Assembly: GCA_963971225.1 (NCBI GenBank)
Contig: OZ020268.1
Span: forward strand, 48,720,404 to 48,784,403
Source: Melieria omissa
Taxonomy: Eukaryota > Arthropoda > Insecta > Diptera > Ulidiidae
Length of the DNA: 64,000 nucleotides
Reading direction: 5' to 3'
Made by a program: the position numbers and the translations under genes. The notes below the pieces were generated by a model that worked only from the letters and a program-made list of their open reading frames with translations, was not told the origin of the DNA and did not search any database. Below are positions 48,701-60,764 of the stretch, piece after piece (the first letter of the stretch is position 1; every line of letters begins with the position of its first letter).

Positions 48701-49667
48701 CTCTAGGCACTCCTACACAAACTCTGAGTAGTCAATAGTTGAACAGAATAGTAAAGTTTTGATTTGACGAACCATTCTTCTGAATGAATTATACGCAGGG
48801 ACCGGTGGAAATGATTTCTGCCTGGAAGATTGTAACTGGAGTGCACTGCTGTCATTATTGATCAAATGTGGCTGAAAAATACTGAGAGTAACTTCCGAGG
48901 TTTCGAGTATATAGTTACGAGACTTGCTTCGCTGTCTTGAAGGTTCATTGGTAAAAACTTTCTGTGTGTATTTTCGGAGTGTCCCTAAGACGCTCACTCA
49001 AAGCATTCCAGTACTTTTTGCTACTTTGCTAGTTTGATAGCAAATGATTAATTGAAGTTAAACTTCAAGGTCTTGTCATTTCTTCAAAGACTGCCCGGGG
49101 AGAATTTGTCTGAAGTGAGATGGTATAGACGGTATAGGCATATCTACGGAGACAAGACAAGATATATAACTATGGCTGAGTCTACTTCCAGCAGGCTCTT
49201 TATTAGATTTGGCGCAGCTTCTATACTTTTGAAACTGTAATGGAGCTTTGATCATGAAGAAAAAACAGATACGATAGAACTTTCCCAGCTCAACATTTCC
49301 TAGGAGTCTCGATGTGGGTTTCTGTCTTGACTGATTCAGCTGAACTACAGACAACAACAACAACATTCAGATGCTACTAGCTTAGCAGGTTGAATAGTTC
49401 AGATTCTTCCGAACTATTCAACCTGCTAAACTTTATCAAACAGTGGAATTGGTCTAACTTAAAGGATAGATTACTCCAAAGTGAGGCAGTATAAGTACCT
49501 GGAAAATAACGATAGCAATAACCAGTTTGAAATAAGTTGCTTGTAAATCTTCGTGAACCATTGTCAGATAAAAATACTACGAATCTTTTGGCCTATAGAA
49601 TCTCAAATGTGGCATTGCTTTAGAAAGACGAAAGAAATCTGGATTCAGAGCAAAAGTAGGAAGGTAG
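48701..49667. other. Intergenic DNA with a perfect hairpin
   Basis: No gene seen. At 49382-49429 TTAGCAGGTTGAATAGTTC and its exact reverse complement are separated by 10 nt, a perfect 19-bp stem. CAACAACAACAACA at 49349-49363 lies just before it. Confidence 0.6.
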
Positions 49668-49960
49668 GTGGGTTGAGTGGTTCTTAGGCCCTATTATAGC
49701 CCCTCACCTGTGCACTTCCAGTTGGTGAGAGCCACATGGAGGCTCTGATGAATTTGTGGAAGCTGCTTGGGGGTGTCTTCTCCAAGTCTGCTTAGCGCTC
49801 AGGAACTGCTGATCCAAGTATCGAAAGCGCATTTTCGCAAGCGATGAACATGTGCAGAGTAGAAGCTCAGCTCTCTACTCTTTATTTTCTGAACTCTACA
49901 TTCTCTCAGCTGCTTCAAAAGTCCTTATACAGCAGACCCAGTTTTTTAGCTTAGGTACAA
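49668..49960 (+). repeat. Dispersed repeat, copy 2 (first copy at 7295)
   Basis: Same family and orientation as 7295-7600: TGCACTTCCAGTTGGTGAGA, then 'gccacatgg', 'ctctgatgaatttgtgg', 'gctgcttggg', 'gcttagcgctcaggaactgc' and 'tgatccaagtatcgaaagcg'. Better preserved and more GC-rich than copy 1. No coding frame and no ends identified. Confidence 0.65.
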
Positions 49961-51260
49961 AACAGTGAGACAGTATTCAGTAATGACTCCTATGAGAATT
50001 CTATAGAGAGTTTTCTTAGGAGAATCAGTTCCCTAGATCCAAAACAGCAAGGATATGGAGTTAAACCCACTAAAGGGCAGAGGAAGACCGCCCTATAGGC
50101 CCAAGTGAAGAAGACAAAAGCAGTTTCCTAATTGGTGGGACGCAGGCGTGGCAGATGTCCAATGACCCGTTAGAGATTTCAGTAAATGAAAATAATGATA
50201 TCATTTATATGAAGAAACTACCAGTGAATCTTTTTCAATCATCCGAGTGAAAGTTTCACCTTTTTCAACTTAACCTTAGTTCGTACAATTTTCATAACCT
50301 CAAACATATTTGATTGAATAGCTAAAACGCAGTGTGTTGATTTAATGATAAAATTCAATGTTTGACTTCATGTTTGTTCATAACTATAACTTTTACACAG
50401 TTGATTAATAAATCAACACTTTGCCATAAATTTGCTTGAAAAGCGCTGCTCCGAGAAAGGAATTTCCGCTTTGCAACCAACTTCCGCCTAATGTCAGAAA
50501 TTAAATTATTTTAAACGAATTTGCATAATATTCGTTTAACAAAAACAACACATGGCACAGCAAAAACTTAAACTTTAATTGACAAATAAAAGCGAAAAAA
50601 TACGAAGCTGACGCATCGCAACTAACCTCAAAATAGCTGCGCGTTATTGGCAACGGCGCATGAATCACACGACAATTCATTAAGAAATATAAAAGCTGTA
50701 AGCGGCGAGCGGCAAGCGGCAAGCGGCGAAACAGTCAGGCGACCAGCCAAATCGTAACAATCAAAACAGCAAACAAATTTTGCTCAACAGTTGAGCGCTG
50801 AGTTGAATTTTAACGGACAAATGTTTAAGTCGAAGGACAGACAGACACACAGACAGACGGCCAGATGACTGAACCAACGGTGAAATGTCGGTGCAGCGCA
50901 CAACGACGGCGCGGAGCGTTGACCGTGCGCGCCGTTTAGCACCTGAGCGGCTGCTTTATGACTTGGAAAGCGCAAAAGAAGCGGGAAATGTGAAGAGCGC
51001 GCTTCAAGTTAAGCCGCACAGCGCAACACTAACACACACACACACACACTCAGCCAGTCATAAACAAATCTACCTTTTGCAATTAGCACAAATGTTAATT
51101 AGCGGCAGTTTTACTGCTTTTTAACATAAATTAAGTTAAATTAGAAACATTTGTGGCGCGCGTGAAAAGGCCAAGAAAAAGTGGCAAAACTTGTTTGGGC
51201 GCCCAACTTTAGTGCAGACAGCAAAAAAGAGAAAATCTGAAGAGACGAACAGATCACAAT
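49961..51260. other. Intergenic DNA with a candidate promoter
   Basis: AT-rich to about 50620, then GC-richer to 51010, with AGCGGC/AAGCGGC repeats at 50701-50728 and an AC run at 51031-51050. The 79-codon frame at 50885-51124 is not recognisable and runs into that AC repeat. Confidence 0.35.
50688..50695 (+). promoter_or_regulatory. TATA-box candidate
   Basis: TATAAAAG matches the strong TATA consensus and stands before a GC-richer, leader-like stretch with an ACAGTCAGG initiator-like motif at 50731-50739. The spacing (about 49 nt) is longer than the canonical 30, and no coding exon can be named downstream, so support is weak. Confidence 0.25.
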
Positions 51261-51264
51261 ACGA

Positions 51265-52900
51265 GATGGGGGAATTTTTAAAAATAACTGAAGGGAAATT
51301 GTGAATAATCTATCTAATTAAACATTGGAAATTATAGAATAAAATTTATAAATTAAACTCAATTAAAATTATAAATTTAAAAAATTGAAATTTTAACATT
51401 AAAATTAATAAGTGAACAAATATTTATAAATAAATATTTAAATTATATGTAATTTGTTCACAATAAACTGAAGCGAAGAAATAAATAACTTACCTAAATA
51501 CAAATTTAAAAATGGTTTAAGGTAAAACAAAAAAATCATAAATAGCAATTATTCAATTAAAATTTTAAATAACAAAATGAATAATTTAACCCTAAAATTT
51601 TAAAATAAAAAAATATATAAACTTAAATATTTATATTTATAAATATTTTGGACAAAGGGAAATTTTTAAATAACTGAAGCAAAAACGTTGGTTATTATAT
51701 AAAACAAATTTAGAAATTTCTTAAGTAAAAACAAAAATAAAACTTGGAAATAATAAAACAAAACTTTTAATATTATAAAGTAAAACTTATAAATTCAATT
51801 AAAATAAAATTATAAATTAAAAAATAAACTTTATAATCTAAAATTTGAAAAATGAAAAAATGTATGTAAAATTAAATATGATTACTTAGACACAGGGAAA
51901 TTTCGACAACAATTTGAAGCAAAAAAGTAAATAATCTATTAAAATAATTCAAAAATTGTTTAAGGGAAACAGAAAAATAAAAATTAGAAATCATAAAATA
52001 AAAACTATAAATAAAATTAAATTAAAATTACAAACTAAAAAATTTATAACTGTAAAATTAAAAAATTAAAAATATTACATGTATGTATTAAATTAAATTA
52101 AATATAAATATTTAGACACAGGGGAATAATTAATTTAATATGATATTTAATTAAATAATTTATTTAAATAATAATAATTATATAATTTATTTAATTAAAT
52201 TTAAACAAATTATTTTATTACTTATTTAATTAATACATTATTTAAAAAAAATTTAATAAATATTTAATAAATTTGTATTTACAAAAAAAAAAAATAGAAA
52301 ATATAAGTTAAATTAAATTAAAATTAAAAATTAGAAATTAAGCATTATAACCTAAAAATTAAAAAAAAAATTATGTAAACTTTTATAAATAATTAAACAC
52401 TGGCGAATTTTGACAAATAACTGAAGAGAAAAAGTGAATAATTTATTAAAACAAATTACAAAATTAAAAATTGGAAATTATAAAATAAAAATTTTAAATA
52501 AAATTCAATTAAAAATTTTAAGTTTAAAATAAACATTTTAAAGTTACAATTTGTAAACAAAAAATTAATAAAAATAATTTTATAATTTAATAATTTTCAA
52601 AGTTCGACTGTGTTGAACTTTGAAAATCACAAAATAAAAATTATCAATTCAATTGAAATAATTAAAATTCAATTAAAAATAAAAGTTATAAATTACAAAA
52701 AAATAAAAATAAAAATTGCAGCCTTAAATTTTGAAAATGAAAAATTAAACAAATATATATAAAATTAAACTTAAATATTTAGACAAAGGGGACTTTTAAC
52801 AAGCAACTGAAGCAAACTTGTTCGCTGTTTTTCATATGTTTAAATAAACTTAAAACGGCTTGAAGGAAAACAGAAAATTAAAAATTATAATAAAAAAACA
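51265..52900. repeat. AT-rich satellite-like array, unit about 230-390 bp
   Basis: Each unit opens with 'ga.a.agggaa.ttt' and 'aactgaag..aaa.gt.aataatctat', seen at about 51268, 51653, 51892, 52118, 52399 and 52785, and continues with AAATTAAAAATT-type sequence. Units are degenerate. Over 80 percent A+T by eye; no coding potential. Confidence 0.85.
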
Positions 52901-52959
52901 AACCTTAATTATAAATATGTATACAAAATTAAATATAAATTGGTATTTCATCATTTGTT

Positions 52960-53539
52960 TTTTAATATTCAAAAAGCACAGTAAACCCCAAACAATTAAG
53001 TTAAACTGATTAAAATTATAATACCGCATTGTATACAAAATTTAATTAATTGTTTATGCATAATAAGTACTTGCATGTGTATGTGCGTGTGTTGTGTGTT
53101 TGTGTATGTGTATGTGTGTGTGTGATGATTACGTGCGGCAAATGACTTTGTAATGCAAATTCCTTTAATTACAGATAAGCAAACGAACGGATAGGCAGAA
53201 ACGCATCAGCAGTCGCACGAGTGCGGACAGACAGACGCACAGATAGATGAACAGGCTGACAATTAGATGAAGCGGCTGATAGGCCGGCAGTGGCTACATT
53301 GAACGGAACCAATTGACAATGTCCACCTGCACGCGTTCGGCGTTTTCAATTCCAGCAAACAATTGGCGGGCGTGTATTAACTTATATACGTACATATACA
53401 TATATACATATACATATATAGACATACATATATACAGAAGTGGTAAAGTATGTTTGTAGTTGTAGGAGGAGACGTCAAGTTGAACACTGAGTCGGCGAAC
53501 GTAAACGAAGCACGTACGCCGCATGTTTGTTGTTATTAT
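52960..53539. other. Intergenic DNA with GT and ATAC runs
   Basis: GT/TG-rich at 53074-53125 and ATAC/ATAT at 53388-53435. No gene. Confidence 0.5.
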
Positions 53540-53541
53540 TA

Positions 53542-54840
53542 AAGGCTGTCCACACCAAAATTTGGTCACATTAAAATGTATATAAAATAAAAAACAATGA
53601 TATTTTTCTAAAAAAATTTGTTGTATTTGTAACTAGATACTTTAAAGAAATGTTATATAACATACGTTTTAATATGCTATTTTTCGTATGCTACCAGGCG
53701 CACTTTTTGCCGAACTGTTCCCATCATTTTTTGCACGAGGTCCTGCGTGACTTTTTTTGACGCCCACAACCATTTCGAACGGAACACTTTTTCTGTATTG
53801 ATGGAGCCACGTGTGCTTTTTAAGATTCTCTTAACAATAGACCAATAATTCTCTATTGGTCGCAGCTCCGGGCTATTGGGAGGATTGCAGTCGCGAGCAA
53901 CGAAAAACACTCCATTGTCCTTATACCACTTTAGGACGTCTCAAGCATAGTGACAACTAGCGAGGTCGGGTCAAAACAGAGTACCCACATTATGGCTTTT
54001 TATAAAAGGCAGAATATGCTTTTCCAAGCACTCCTTTTTGTGAATTTCTGCATTTATTGTGCCCGATGTAACGAAAGGATCCGTTTTCCTACCACAGGAG
54101 CAAATCGCTTGCCAAACCATCAGTTTTTGTGGAAATTTGGAACGTTTTTTTATTTTTACGTCATCAGGTGCATCTTGTCGTGATTCTGCAGTGTAAAACT
54201 CTTGTCCCGGGATATATTTAAAATTCTTAAAACAGTAAGTTTCATCAGCCATTACAACACATTTAAATTTGGTCAATTGTGTTTCATAAAGTTTTCTGCA
54301 TCGCTGTTTTGCTGTCAAATTTTGTTTGGCGTTACGATCGGGCACCACTTGAGCTTTATAAGTTTTCAAACCTTCTTTTTCTTTTACTTTTTGTACAAAT
54401 GATTTCGACATGCGAATTTTTTTTGCTACTGCACGAGTGGATATCCTTGGATCCTTTTTAAACTCTTGCTTCACTTTTTTTGCGCTGCGAATATCGCTTT
54501 GGTTATTGTTTCTACCACTTCCTTTTTTAGGATCTAAGCACAAACGATTATTGAAGTTTTTTAAAACATTTATCACCGTAGATGGTGCGAAATTAAGTTT
54601 TTTTGCAATTTTTCGTGCGCTATGTTGTCTGTTCGAAATAAATTCGTGTAAAATCAATTTTCGCTTCTCCAATTGGCTTACCATTTTAAAAGAATCAAAG
54701 AACTTAATGAAAATAATTTTAATGGAGAACTTACATTTGAATCATCGCATGTTTAGATTTGAAAATGTTTATGAAAAATAAGTCGTAACATCAGGCACAG
54801 GGGTGTTTTTTAGTGACCAAATTTTGGTGTGGACAGCCTT
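53542..54840 (-). mobile_element. Tc1/mariner transposon with perfect 28-bp ends
   Basis: A 1299-bp element. The first 28 bp (AAGGCTGTCCACACCAAAAT then TTGGTCAC) and the last 28 bp are perfect inverted repeats, flanked by TA at 53540-53541 and 54841-54842. It carries one transposase-like frame on the minus strand. Size, termini and target duplication are all as expected for a full-length Tc1/mariner element, so this copy is probably young. Confidence 0.95.
53677..54684 (-). pseudogene. Tc1/mariner transposase with two in-frame TGA codons
   Basis: Starts at ATG 54684 and ends at 53677, 335 residues if read through. The N-terminal part (MVSQLEKRKLILHEFI, then SARKIAKKLNFAPSTVINVL) is a helix-turn-helix DNA-binding region, and a second one follows (ISTRAVAKKIRMSKSFVQKV). 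Catalytic landmarks: VVMADETY (first Asp), PDLASCHY (second Asp) and NPPNSPELRPIENYW (Glu). I count 37 residues between the second Asp and that Glu, the spacing of the DD37E group. Two TGA codons interrupt it at 53971-53973, just before PDLASCHY, and at 53941-53943; there is no frameshift. The first occupies a place where this family normally has Trp. As it stands, the product would lack the last catalytic residues. Confidence 0.9.
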
Positions 54841-54842
54841 TA

Positions 54843-55150
54843 TAACATAGGTATTGTTGTTTTATTTAATTTGCTCTTCTCTTGAATTTTTTTTACCTTT
54901 TCCTTTTTTCTTCTTCTTCTTTGTTGCACAATGTTTTTTTAATTTTTTATTTTTTTTTAGTTCCATACGCTGCAAAATTTCGAATTTTTGAATTCTTTCG
55001 TTGTCGCTGTTCATTAGAAATTTTGTGCACATAATTCGTTTAAGAAGAAATTGTAAAAGCAACAATTGTGCTGATTGTAGTTGTCAAAGTCCAGATTTTT
55101 AACTCAGTTGAACACTTGGTTACCGATCTGTGGGGTTTTAGAAGACCAAA
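54843..55150. other. Intergenic DNA, no gene seen
   Basis: AT-rich with a TTC-rich stretch at 54895-54930. The lysine-rich minus-strand frame at 55065-54862 follows from that stretch and is not recognisable. Confidence 0.45.
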
Positions 55151-55155
55151 GTTTC

Positions 55156-55322
55156 GAGACTAGACTGAGACTAAAGAGATTAGACTGAGACTACACTGAG
55201 ACTAGGCGGAGTCTAGACTAAGTCTAGACTGAGACTAGACTGTCACTAGACTAAGTCTAGACTGAGACTAGACTGACACTAGACTGACTCTAAACTGAGA
55301 CTAGACTGAGAGTAGACTAGAA
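55156..55322. repeat. Minisatellite of GACTAGACTGA type
   Basis: Eleven- to twelve-base units of GACTAGACTGA and variants (GTCTAGACTAA, CACTAGACTGA). Many units contain CTAG or TCTAGA palindromes, so the array is partly self-complementary. Confidence 0.9.
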
Positions 55323-55379
55323 AGGACAGCCATCTGATCCACTCTGGCTTCCTCAAGAGTTTTTTGATACAGGGCCTTG

Positions 55380-55960
55380 CTTACTTAGAAGCTTGTTATA
55401 TTTTTGAATTAATCAAGGAATTGAATCTAAGAGCTAAATCTCTGTTTCAGTTTCTGGGACTTTAATCTCTACAAGGATCCAAGAAACTGACTGATTTAAA
55501 AGGTTTTTGTGTTTGTGGATAGGATATGATTTCAAAGTTAGGAATCAAAGCACCGCAGAGAATATATTCATCTGATCTGTTAAGGCTTACCCGGGGCCCT
55601 TTGAACAGATAGATGCATGTTCTCGCTTTGATTTGCTTAAGAGTTCTCTGCTTGTCAGGGTTATTGTTCGTAAACTACATTAAATAGGACTCTATTCTCT
55701 GTAAAAGATAAGGAAACTGACTTACTTAGGTTTCTTGTGTTTCTGAATAGGAGACAGTTTCAAAAATAGAATCAAATCTTTACTTATGTAATCCAACTTA
55801 GCTTTAAGATGTTAGAGGAAGTTGAGAAAGTGCAAGGTCCATTACTCAAGCCCCATTCTTATCAGCCCACCCTGTCTTTCATATCCTACTTAGAAACTCT
55901 TTGTCTTTTAGTATCAGAGAGGACTTTAATCCTAGAGATCAGATAGCTGTAAAGATCGAG
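55380..55960. repeat. Diverged duplication, about 245 bp apart
   Basis: The phrase 'gaaactgac', 'ttttgtgtttgtggatagga' and 'tttcaaag.tag.aatcaaa' at about 55489-55550 recurs at about 55709-55770 ('gaaactgac', 'cttgtgtttctgaatagga', 'tttcaaaaatagaatcaaa'). No gene. Confidence 0.6.
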
Positions 55961-56560
55961 AGGAGATAGATAGATAAAGTCCGACCGAAGGTGACATTTT
56001 GGCCGAAGCCAAGGCCGATTGATGGATTGATTTCTAGCTTCATATGATTTGCACTATGCCGCTTACTTGGGCACTCCTTGTCTTTCTGAGTAATGGAGAG
56101 TCTCGTAGCAGAGTGTCAAATCTCTACATCTCTCTTATAAGATTTTCTCTGACTACTTTGTGTATAATTTTGTCTTTCTGCGCTGGATATATGTATTTTT
56201 CATTAACTCTATCTAGTTTGAAATATTTAAGGCTTCAATGCACACCCCTCGTCCCTCAGTAGATTTATTATGGAATAATTCTTGTAATTCCCTCACACTT
56301 TCAGATATCGTTCGCTGTTATCTGCTGTTTGTATAAAGCAATTCATTCATTTGGAAAACTTCCGTTCCATGTGCGAATACGAAACGCAAATACGCGCATT
56401 ATCGGCCAAGACGCAATGACTTCAGAACGTCAAAAGACCACAACAGTCAGCCACAAAACAACTCAATGCAACTGACTCATGCGCGTGCGATCGCCCAGAG
56501 ATACCGAGATACACAAACGCCTAGACTTATTATAGGAAAACAAAAAAAAACAAAACAAAA
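55961..56560. other. Intergenic DNA, no gene seen
   Basis: GACCGAAGGTGACATTTTGG and GCCGAAGCCAAGGCCGAT at 55982-56017 form a small GGCCGAAG-type repeat. The 72-codon frame at 56044-56262 is hydrophobic but unrecognised. Confidence 0.4.
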
Positions 56561-57170
56561 ACCACCCATGAGAGGACGTTTTAAAGCAACAACAACAACA
56601 GCATTATCATAAGAGTCAGTCATAAATTAAAAGTGAACAAAGTGTGGCAAATGTGCAAAATAAGAAAAAAATTAAACAAAGTCCAGAAGCGTAAAAAAAA
56701 AAAATTACAACAACAATAACGCTAACAACAATAAAGCAAACAAATACACAAAATACACATGCAGACGGGGTTAATTAATTAACAACAACAACAACAACAA
56801 CAGCGACAAGAAACAGCAAAATAACAAGAAAATCGTAACAATACAACAACAACAATGTGGCAACGACAAAATATACATAAAAACAAAGTGTACAACAAAA
56901 ATATATTAACAAAAACAACAACAAATACAATAAAAACAACAACGGAAAAACAACAACAAGTGTGAGTTGACAAATTCATTTATCATTTTGTTATGTTGTT
57001 GTTGTTGTTGTTTGCCTGAAATTTGACACATTCAGTTTTACTGGCCATTGGTGTGTTGCCACTTGTCATGGCGTTTTAATGTCTTTGTTGTTGTTGTTTT
57101 TGTTGTTGTTGCTGCTGTTGTCATAACTTCAATTTGTAGCGTTGTTGTTGTTGTTGTTCGTTAGCGTTGT
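56561..57170. repeat. CAA-rich then TTG-rich simple sequence
   Basis: CAA/ACA triplets dominate 56580-56960 and switch to TTG at about 56995-57155. No coding frame of note. Confidence 0.85.
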
Positions 57171-57420
57171 TGGCGCACTTTGTGCGGTCGGCGTATTTTG
57201 CACTTGACCTTGTGGCCATGTCGAAAACGCACTTTGTGCGGTGAATCAACCCTGAAAGGCGGCAGCCAGTGAAAAACAAGCAGCGACAGCAACGACTGCG
57301 GCCGCGAACGCGACCGCCGCAGCGACAAGAAGAGGGCAGCAAAAAGAAGCAACGCGAACAAAGAACGCGCCACGCACGCACTGTGACAGGCAATAACAAT
57401 AATAATAATAACAACAACAA
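57171..57420. other. GC-rich island with repeated dyad CGCACTTTGTGCGGT
   Basis: CGCACTTTGTGCGGT occurs at 57174-57188 and 57228-57242, 54 bp apart. Each copy contains the imperfect dyad GCAC-TTT-GTGC. Downstream lies GCGGCCGCGAACGCGACCG. The frames of 86-186 codons on both strands have no recognised family. The arrangement resembles a regulatory island, but this is inference. Confidence 0.4.
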
Positions 57421-57749
57421 AGACAGCATGCGCCCGATGACGCCGCCGATGACTTTGGGAACGATGACAGCAGTGGTAGCCACAACAACAACCAACATCG
57501 AATGCGAGCGCAATGAGCAAAATTCTTGAAAACAAAACAAAAATACCGAATATGAAGTAGAAATTTTGCGCCATAGAAATGTTGAAAAATAAAAGGAGGA
57601 AAAAAAAGAGAAAAACAAAACGAGCGCAAAAAAACACTGCAACAACAGAGAACGCATTTAGTATGAACAGCAATATGAGGCAGAACGACAACAACAACTT
57701 ATTCCAAAAATAAATTTGCAAAGGAAAACAATTTGATATCTAAAGTGCT

Positions 57750-58750
57750 TCGCCCTCCTTTATTAGCAACAACAACAACAACAACCATAGCAACTATAAA
57801 AATTATAACAACAACAAACGGCACAATAATACCACCTACAACAATAACAACAACAACAAAACAGAGGTAACAATGCCAACACAGCAGCAATCACCATAGT
57901 AGCAACAATAACAACAACAACAACAACAACAATACCAAAAACAGCATTTGAACAACAACAACTACTACAATAACGTTGAGCAGTTTAAAAATAATCGTAG
58001 TGGGAATAAGTACCAACTACAACAACAACAAAAAATCAGCATTTGATCAACAACTACAACGACATTAAAAAGTTTAAAAATAATCATAGTAGGAAAAATA
58101 TCAAAGCAACAACAACAACTGAAACAGTATGCCAGCAATAACTACAACAATGCTAAGAATCGCCAACAAGAACAAAAACAACAAATCGGCATTTCAGCAG
58201 CAACAACGCTAAGAAATTTCAAAAATCAACCATTAGTAGGAAAAAAAACCAAATCAAGCAACAAAAAATCGTCGTGCAATAGCTAAAACAACGCAGCAAA
58301 CGTTAAGAATGTTGCTCAGCAACAACAACAAAAATAATTTCAACAACTACATACAACAATGTTGAGAAGTTAAGAAACATTCAAATTAGGAAAAATATCG
58401 AAACAACAACAATAAAGGGAAGCAATGCGGTAGAACAATAACAACAAAAATAATAGCTAAAATTCTTGGACCAACAACAAAAGCAAAAACATCAACAAGA
58501 AGAATAATAAATAATTACAAAAAAACAAAATGTAACAATAGTAGGAAAAAAACATGAAAGGAAAACAACAACAATAGCGAAATATTCATAAAACAATAAC
58601 AAAACTAAAAAAATTAACTACGGTATTGTTCGATAAACAACAATAATAGAAATAAAAACAACAAAAAGAATAATAAAAACAACGACATAAGCACCTACAG
58701 TGCAAAACACAACAACAAAATATCTTGAAAGCACAACAAACAACATGGTA
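57750..58750. repeat. CAA-rich minisatellite, unit about 110-125 bp
   Basis: Beyond simple CAA triplets, a longer unit recurs: 'cagcatttgaacaacaac', 'aacgttgagcagtttaaaaa' and 'taatcgtagtgggaataa' at 57941-58012, again at 58036-58101 (GCATTTGATCAACAAC, 'aagtttaaaaataatcatag', 'taggaaaaa'), and more diverged near 58189-58245, 58310-58395 and 58440-58560. Confidence 0.8.
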
Positions 58751-58789
58751 GCAAAAATCCTAGTAATAGTTTTGTATCCTGATGCTTTT

Positions 58790-59640
58790 AAAAGTCGAGT
58801 ACTGCATTATCGAGTCTTAGGTATCAGGTAGTTTTGAAATAATCGTTACTTTTCTAAAAATACTCTTTTTTCATCATGTTGACTTTACAACTTTAAATGA
58901 CAGAGAAACATTTTTTTAACTAGAATTGCAATTTGCGTTTAAAATTTCTAATTCCATTAAATTAAATGTGGTTACTTTTGATAAAATGTGGTAAAATCAA
59001 TACCACTGATTCCAAATGACTTGAAAATAATTTGCTACAATTACTGATTTAATATAGAAAATTTTTCATTAACGGGTACTGACTACTTTTCGATACAGAA
59101 CACATATATTCATTCGGTGTAAACTCTGACTCTTAATGGCTTTAAAATCATTAGCTACAATACATTTACTGATTCGATATTTTTACATTTTTCGAAACCG
59201 AGTATTGAGTACCTTTTGACACTGAATACAAACATTCATTGGATGTCGGCTCTGACTAAATCTTATACTCCTGACAGACATCGAATTTTTGTACTAGATG
59301 TCTGTCACGGGTATTCATGGCTCTAAAAAAATTGCTATAGGTTTTGATTCAATATAGAATATTTTCGATAACAAGCACTGAGTACTTTTCGATATTGAAT
59401 GAAAATATCAATTCGATTCCAATTCTGACTGACTCTTAATATCTTTGAAACGAATTGCTGCAATTATTGATTCAAGTTTGAACATTTTTCTATCATAGTT
59501 CGGAAACGAGTACTGAGTACTAACGCGATTGATGATGAACACATGATTTTCGAATCAGTATTGAATGCTTATGTATTGGTTATGCTGAATCGAATACTGA
59601 ATACTTTTAAGTACTCAGAATCGATTCCTTTGAGAACCGA
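58790..59640. repeat. Tandem array, units about 120-170 bp
   Basis: The phrase 'gtactgagtacttttcgata', 'gaa.ac..atat.cattcg', 'aactctgactgactcttaat' and 'attgctacaatta.tgattca' is found near 59079, 59205, 59385 and 59508, with partial copies at both ends. Units are diverged and non-coding. Confidence 0.85.
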
Positions 59641-60760
59641 GCACTTACCACTTGAAGTATTGGCTCTGTGCATCATTAAAAAATTTTAATACAAACAACA
59701 ACAACATTCACAATAAACGCCAGCGCAAAAAATATTTGAAAACATCCATAAATTCATACGCAACGCCAACCACAACAACAATAACAACAACTCGAATAAC
59801 AACAGCAACCATAACAAGAAAGTCTGATTACTTTTTATTACTTGCGAAAATAATACAGAAAAATAATGTTCTGCAAATTTTTGCAAAATGAAAACAAAGC
59901 AAAAGGAGGGGAAGAGAATGTTAATAAAAATAAAAAATAAAAACATTTTCTGACTGCCAACAGTTCGCCGGATCTCGGTTCAAGTATTTTAATGCTTCTC
60001 TGTGTTTTTGTGTGTGTGTCTACAACTGGCTGTAAGTGTGAGGTTAGGGAAGGGCGGGCAGGGCGGAAAGTGTAGGCGTAGCGCTGTTATACGCTCTGAA
60101 CGTTTCTTTACGCACAAATCCAGCAGATTGGCAACGCATGAGGCAGAAAGTAACAACCACAACAACAATAATAATAATAACAACAACAACAACAATAATC
60201 ACAATCATAACCACAAAACAAGACTACATACAACAAAAATGCAAAAATAAAAATACCAACAACACAATCATAATAATAACAATCATAGGAGCAGCGTCAA
60301 TAATAATAATAACAATAACAACAATTGGTATGTGGGTTTTTTGTATGTGTATTGCCTTGAAGAACACGTCACGCTATAATAACATTACTGACGATATGGC
60401 CCATGGAAAATATCGGCCATAAAAAGAACAAACTGAATAAATAAGAAAAAAAGCCAACAATCGATTGTTGAATGCGTTGAAAGTTGACTGGGTTGGCTGC
60501 TCGAGATGAGACCGATGCGATAGAGAATATAAATGAAATCAATATAGTATATAGAAATTCTATATACTGGTACGACAACAATTGCTGGGAATTCTATAAA
60601 TATTGTGGATCGATTTGTTCGAGTTCTTTTTTTTTTAAATCGCGTTAGATGGATTTTCTATTAGAGTCGAATTCGAATAACTCATCACCAACATCAACCA
60701 GTTTTCTTCTTAAAACCATAAAAACGAATTTTCAATCTATATATCTCTATGCATATAATT
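59641..60760. other. Intergenic DNA with CAA/AAT runs
   Basis: CAA/AAT-rich at 59693-59810 and 60155-60330; a T-run at 60629-60638. Frames of up to 94 codons are products of the triplet runs. No gene. Confidence 0.5.
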
Positions 60761-60764
60761 GCTT

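Noticed and set aside
54862..55065. Lysine-rich 67-codon minus-strand frame
   Set aside because: Derived from a TTC/TTT-rich stretch next to the transposon; no family and no promoter.
57121..57721. Overlapping 127-186-codon minus-strand frames
   Set aside because: Three overlapping frames with low-complexity residues in a CAA- and GC-rich stretch; no recognisable family.
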